Shown here: piece after piece, positions 60,240 to 64,000 of the stretch
Numbering within the stretch: position 1 is the first letter of the stretch
Layout: each line of letters begins with the position of its first letter
From: Liolophura sinensis
Taxonomy: Eukaryota > Mollusca > Polyplacophora > Chitonida > Chitonidae
Reading direction: 5' to 3'
DNA: 64,000 nucleotides
NCBI RefSeq assembly: GCF_032854445.1
Contig: NC_088304.1
Span: 15,415,850 to 15,479,849 of the forward strand
Translations under genes and position numbers: made by a program
The notes under the pieces: generated by a model
Told to the model about the DNA's origin: nothing
Database searches by the model: none
Seen by the model: only the letters and a program-made list of their open reading frames with translations

Positions 60240-60392
60240 TCTCCGGCCATACGTGGGAAGGTCTGTCAGCAACCTGTGGATGGTGGTGGGTTTCCCCCGG
60301 GCTCTGCCCACCATAATGCTGGCCGCGGTCGTATAAGTGAAATATTCGTGAGTACGGCGTAAAACACCAATCAAATAAATAAATGAATAAAT
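60240..60392 (+). mobile_element. SINE-A, 5'-truncated copy with TSD
   Basis: TCTCCGGCCATACGTGGG, CAACCTGTGGATGGTGG, a 15-base deletion near CTCTGCCCACC, the 3' domain and AAATAAATGAATAAAT. The 12-bp TSD CAGAAGAAAACG is exact at 60228-60239 and 60393-60404. Confidence 0.95.
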
Positions 60393-60404
60393 CAGAAGAA
60401 AACG

Positions 60405-61297
60405 ATCTACAGCGATTTGTACCTTCTGTGTGGATCGATATTCTTCGAGTTTTCCGTTTCTTTTTTTTTTTTTGCAATTTGCTATGTAAATGAAATACTT
60501 ATGCTGAGCGATCTTGAGTGATATAACATGGTGCTTTGAAGTTTATCACTCCAAAAACGATTAATTTATAACATGTAGCTACTGTGACAGTTATCACCTT
60601 TTCCATTTGTCACTTTGGCTAACATTGCTATAGTCATAAAAATTCGCTTCGATGGACAAGGCCCTAATTTATTTTCCGGAAGTGCGGAAGTCAACGCGTG
60701 ATCTGGTGGGTGTTTAATTGCTGCAGTACCTATAGTTCGTCACGTGACCTAGAGTCATGCTGTGAGCCAGAGTATACCGGTTGAACTCGACGGCAACCAA
60801 GAACCAATTAATGATCTGCGCTATTGACCTCTTCTAGCCCGTGTGTGTGTTCCCTTAATTAATATCCGAACAGATAACCCATTAATGTGCCCCAGTGTTT
60901 GATTTCTCGTTAACTGTGATAAAACGGTTCAGCTCCAGATCGCTTTGTTTCTATACATTAACACTTTTAGCTTATCGAAAAGCCATAAAAACGCACACTG
61001 TAACTGGTTAAGGCTATGTCTGCATGGGGCGGGACTGAGAGATATAAAACACTTACGTATACATATTTCATAGATGCAATCACCTGTTGACCTTGATGGT
61101 GTGTTGTGATATGTGATGGGTGACTAGAACCTTTGTTACACCAGCATAAAGACCATAGCAATAATCCGTAACACTTTTCTGGGTATTTCTGTTTATTTGC
61201 TTAGCGGTCCTTGTCTGTCAGCTTAATAATTCGCATCGTGAGTCTATATTCGTCTTCAACCCCTATATTTTCATGAATGGACTCTCTTGTCTTAACA
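60405..61297. other. No gene or repeat recognised
   Basis: About 0.9 kb with a T-run at 60461-60472. No supported feature. Confidence 0.5.
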
Positions 61298-61320
61298 CCC
61301 CCCCCCCCCCCCCCCCCCCC
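61298..61320. repeat. Poly(C) run, 23 bases
   Basis: Twenty-three C in a row preceded by AACA. The open frame with a proline run that crosses it is an artefact of the homopolymer. Confidence 0.95.
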
Positions 61321-61514
61321 ACCAACATCCAACATCACCGCTTCCTAGTACAGCAGTGGTGCATCTATCTTAAATATATGTATATCTCGCACACATATGT
61401 GTTAGGACATACAGAGTCGTTGTTAGCGCAAAAGCGTCAAAAGCGATATCTCATCCCTGAAGCCCTACTTGTGAAAAGTGCGTCTGGCGTAACTTCCATG
61501 GCAACATATATTGA

Positions 61515-61640
61515 AGAGATACGTCACTGTGTAAATGCGCTTGACGTAGCGTTGCAGTAGGTTTGTAAGACGGGTGCCAGATGTTTTACAAAGTTGTCAC
61601 AACGCAGCGTTAAGCACAATTACTAGAGTGACGTATCTCT
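61515..61640. mobile_element. Foldback element, ~41-bp arms
   Basis: The left arm AGAGATACGTCACTGTG, then TAAATGCGCTTGACG, and the inverted right arm AGAGATACGTCACTCTAG, then TAATTGTGCTTAACG, followed by CGCGTTG-like ends, pair over about 41 bases with a 44-base spacer. MITE-like. No TSD seen. A SINE-A copy begins eight bases to its right. Confidence 0.7.
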
Positions 61641-61647
61641 GCATGTT

Positions 61648-61716
61648 GTCATTTATTTATTAGATTGGTGTTTTATGCCGTACTCAAGAACATTTCACTT
61701 ATACGACTGTAGCAAG
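61648..61716 (-). mobile_element. SINE-A, short truncated copy
   Basis: TCATTTATTTATTAGATTGG, TGTTTTATGCCGTACTCAAG, AACATTTCACTTATACGAC, then divergence. Only the 3' domain remains. Confidence 0.85.
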
Positions 61717-64000
61717 CTTTAGAGATAGGTTCCTGTGTCATTGTGCCGCGTTGGCGAGTTAATCGTTAACCTCTGACCCCGGTTCATTTATTTAGTAACA
61801 GAAGCAGAATCATACTAGCGTTATTTTGTTGGATATTCCTGGTCAATACACAAGGCTGTCAAGGCAAACATTTAGCTGTTTTCAGATACTTTAAATGAGA
61901 TACCCCTCAACTTCACTTTCATGCTATAGAAGAGTCCTAAACTTCTAAAATCATATCATCAGCTATGGAAAACATGTGTGCAGTGTTTATGATTAGTGGA
62001 CATTATTAGCACATTTAGCACCATACAAGATTGCATCAAATTCAGAAATACATGCAACATGATAAAAGGCGACATTCTCACTCTGTAAAGAACTGAAGCA
62101 CATGTGGGCATCAGACTAGTTTTATGAAGGGCAATAGTGAAGTAACTTATAATAGTTTTAATTAAACCGAAATATCGACCTAAATGGCGTCATTATTTGG
62201 AGTTACTTCACGTTTCCTCTTCATCACAGAAGTAACACTTAAGCTATGTCGTTTTCAGTTTGCCTAGCGGCTCTTATTTTGTTCCATGTCTTATCGGTTA
62301 ATTTACAAAACCCACCAGCTTTATGTCTGACCCCGGTGTCTCAAATCCGCTGTGCATTTACCTTATAAGCAAATCATGCCGTACTGGTCTCGTACTGCAC
62401 AAGGTGTAAACTTGTAAACCTCACCCTCAGGCTAGCTGGCCTCGAATTTGTACCCAGGTCTTATCGGAACACCCTCGGGCTGTATACTAAGTCTATTACC
62501 ATGTCGACAGCGAGGTGAGCAGGACTGTAAAGAGGGGCTTAACATGGTTATACTCCAATAGCGCCTGCTTGTTATTAAGTAAATACACCCTTCGCCTATT
62601 CGATTTGCACTTGTAGGTGGTTGTAGAATTGCCAGGTAGCAAGCCTTGACCACACAGGTGCACCCATGGATGCGGCTTATATGTTTTACATGCACACAAG
62701 AGTATTTCACCTGCCTGGAGCGAAGCAAGCAAAGGAATCATTCCGAATTTGTCGATGACATGCCTAATTTGCATATTTTGCTATGTATGTCGTGATTGAT
62801 TATTAATCTGCTTGAAACAGGTGCTGTAGTAGATTGCTAGGCATTGGATTTTGAACAAAATTGAATATGAATCGAACCCTTAAATAATCGAACCTGTAAA
62901 TAATCGAACTAATACATGTTTGATCATGTACTGTACGTATAATTTTGTAGCCTAGTACGTTTAAATGCATTTTCATATGAGAAAGACATTAAGACTCGAT
63001 TAATAATACAGTGAACTGTCCTTAAATAATGCGTAAGGTTAGTACTGTTTATTCTTTCCTATCTGAAAGGATGAGTGCATTTGACTTAGCGTTGTTGCGA
63101 AATACAATGCAAGCATATGTGTACTCCGGATTCCTTTATTCCTAATGGTTATCTTACAACATACTTCCTTATGACGTTCTCTTTGGCTGTAAACTGGGAA
63201 GGTCACTTGCGGTTTTAATGAACTTAATACACAGGCGTGTTACCACCTAGAATGATACCAAATGCGCCTCCAGTGACAAGAGAGTGCGCGCTAATGGCGT
63301 TATTACAACGTTTAGGTAATAATTATCACATAATTTGAAGTAGTCTAATAAGCCAGGCTAGTTATACACAGTTTAACTCTACTTCCCCCTGCAGGCATCA
63401 TTAGCAAAATCATGTATTGTTATGTTTGACATAATATAGTGATCACACGGTACATGTAATAGTACTTTAGCCACTCAAAATATACTTGAGGCCAGTTAAG
63501 TCAATAAAGGATATTTTTCGGGTTCTTCTTTTACATTTTGTCATCTTCTTCAGAAACCCATCTGTAAAAGACCCTCCTTTGCACTATGTAGGCTCGCTAT
63601 TACGCGCCATATTTGCTGTATGTTTTGTTTAGTAGGTCACTGTTCTGTTTTTCAGTATAAGTCCCCCTTTTTCAGTGGGCCCTCTATTTCCATAAAGGGC
63701 CGTCTTTTTCAGTATCTCCCATGTTGCAACAGGGCTCTCAACCTTAGTAAAGTTTAGAAAGACACCGGCTTTATTCTGTTGTTATATGCTAACATTCCTG
63801 GCTGTATACGTGTATCTACCCATTAGGGCAAATCTCATGTAGACCTCCAGAATATTCAAAATCGTTGTTATTGTAGAACATATGAAAAAACGATAATCCT
63901 ACTCTCTCCGCATTAGATCTTGCATGCGTGTATGGCTTGGATCAAATGCAAAGCGGGCTATGACGGCTGACCTCAGAATAACTGTAACGTTTGCCTTCGA
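61717..64000. other. No gene recognised
   Basis: About 2.3 kb to the window edge. An 11-bp inverted repeat GTGAAGTAACT (62137-62147 and 62201-62211) is the only structure I note. Open frames on the minus strand at 62432-62774 are unrecognised. Confidence 0.5.

Noticed and set aside
61273-61560. Proline-run open frame
   Set aside because: Created by the C23 homopolymer; no other coding sign.

Overview
The window looks like a gene-poor piece of a lophotrochozoan genome, most likely a mollusc. The signs are intron-bearing coding exons with GT/AG borders, no bacterial-style genes, many tRNA-derived SINEs with AAATAAAT-type tails, interstitial TTAGGG-type repeats, MITEs and minisatellites. Species assignment is inference; no search was run.

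The only gene I recognise is at the left edge (1-2992, perhaps to 5445). It is the 3' end of an unconventional myosin of class XVIII (MYO18A-like), + strand, with three coding exons at 1-76, 1617-1753 and 2800-2992. Splice phases agree, and the product runs from coiled coil through an acidic hinge to a Ser-rich tail. A further good acceptor at 5303/5304 offers an alternative terminal exon that also joins in frame. The first intron holds a 24-bp minisatellite of 27 units. An SINE sits just behind the stop codon, and a 514-bp PIF/Harbinger-type MITE lies further on.

The rest (about 5.5-64 kb) has no gene I can name. It holds (i) about 20 copies of one SINE family, here SINE-A, eight with target-site duplications (TSDs) I could read; (ii) fewer copies of other tRNA-headed SINEs (B, C, D), several sharing a roughly 45-bp 3' domain with SINE-A; (iii) a 70-bp satellite of about 21 units at 36.3-37.85 kb; (iv) a nested tandem array at 10.9-11.8 kb with a 368-bp higher-order duplication; (v) several small degenerate minisatellites, microsatellites and foldbacks; and (vi) a 30-bp telomeric repeat at 15366. 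A few short + strand stretches look like first exons (48447-48570 is best, then 35855-35879, with donor-only candidates near 31186, 35036 and 57710). They would fit alternative promoters of a gene lying to the right, but this is conjecture.

There is no convincing rRNA, intact tRNA, CRISPR or autonomous transposon, and no sign of a new multi-gene system. The points most worth following are the alternative myosin C-termini, the 3' domain shared among SINE families, and the tandem arrays with higher-order structure.
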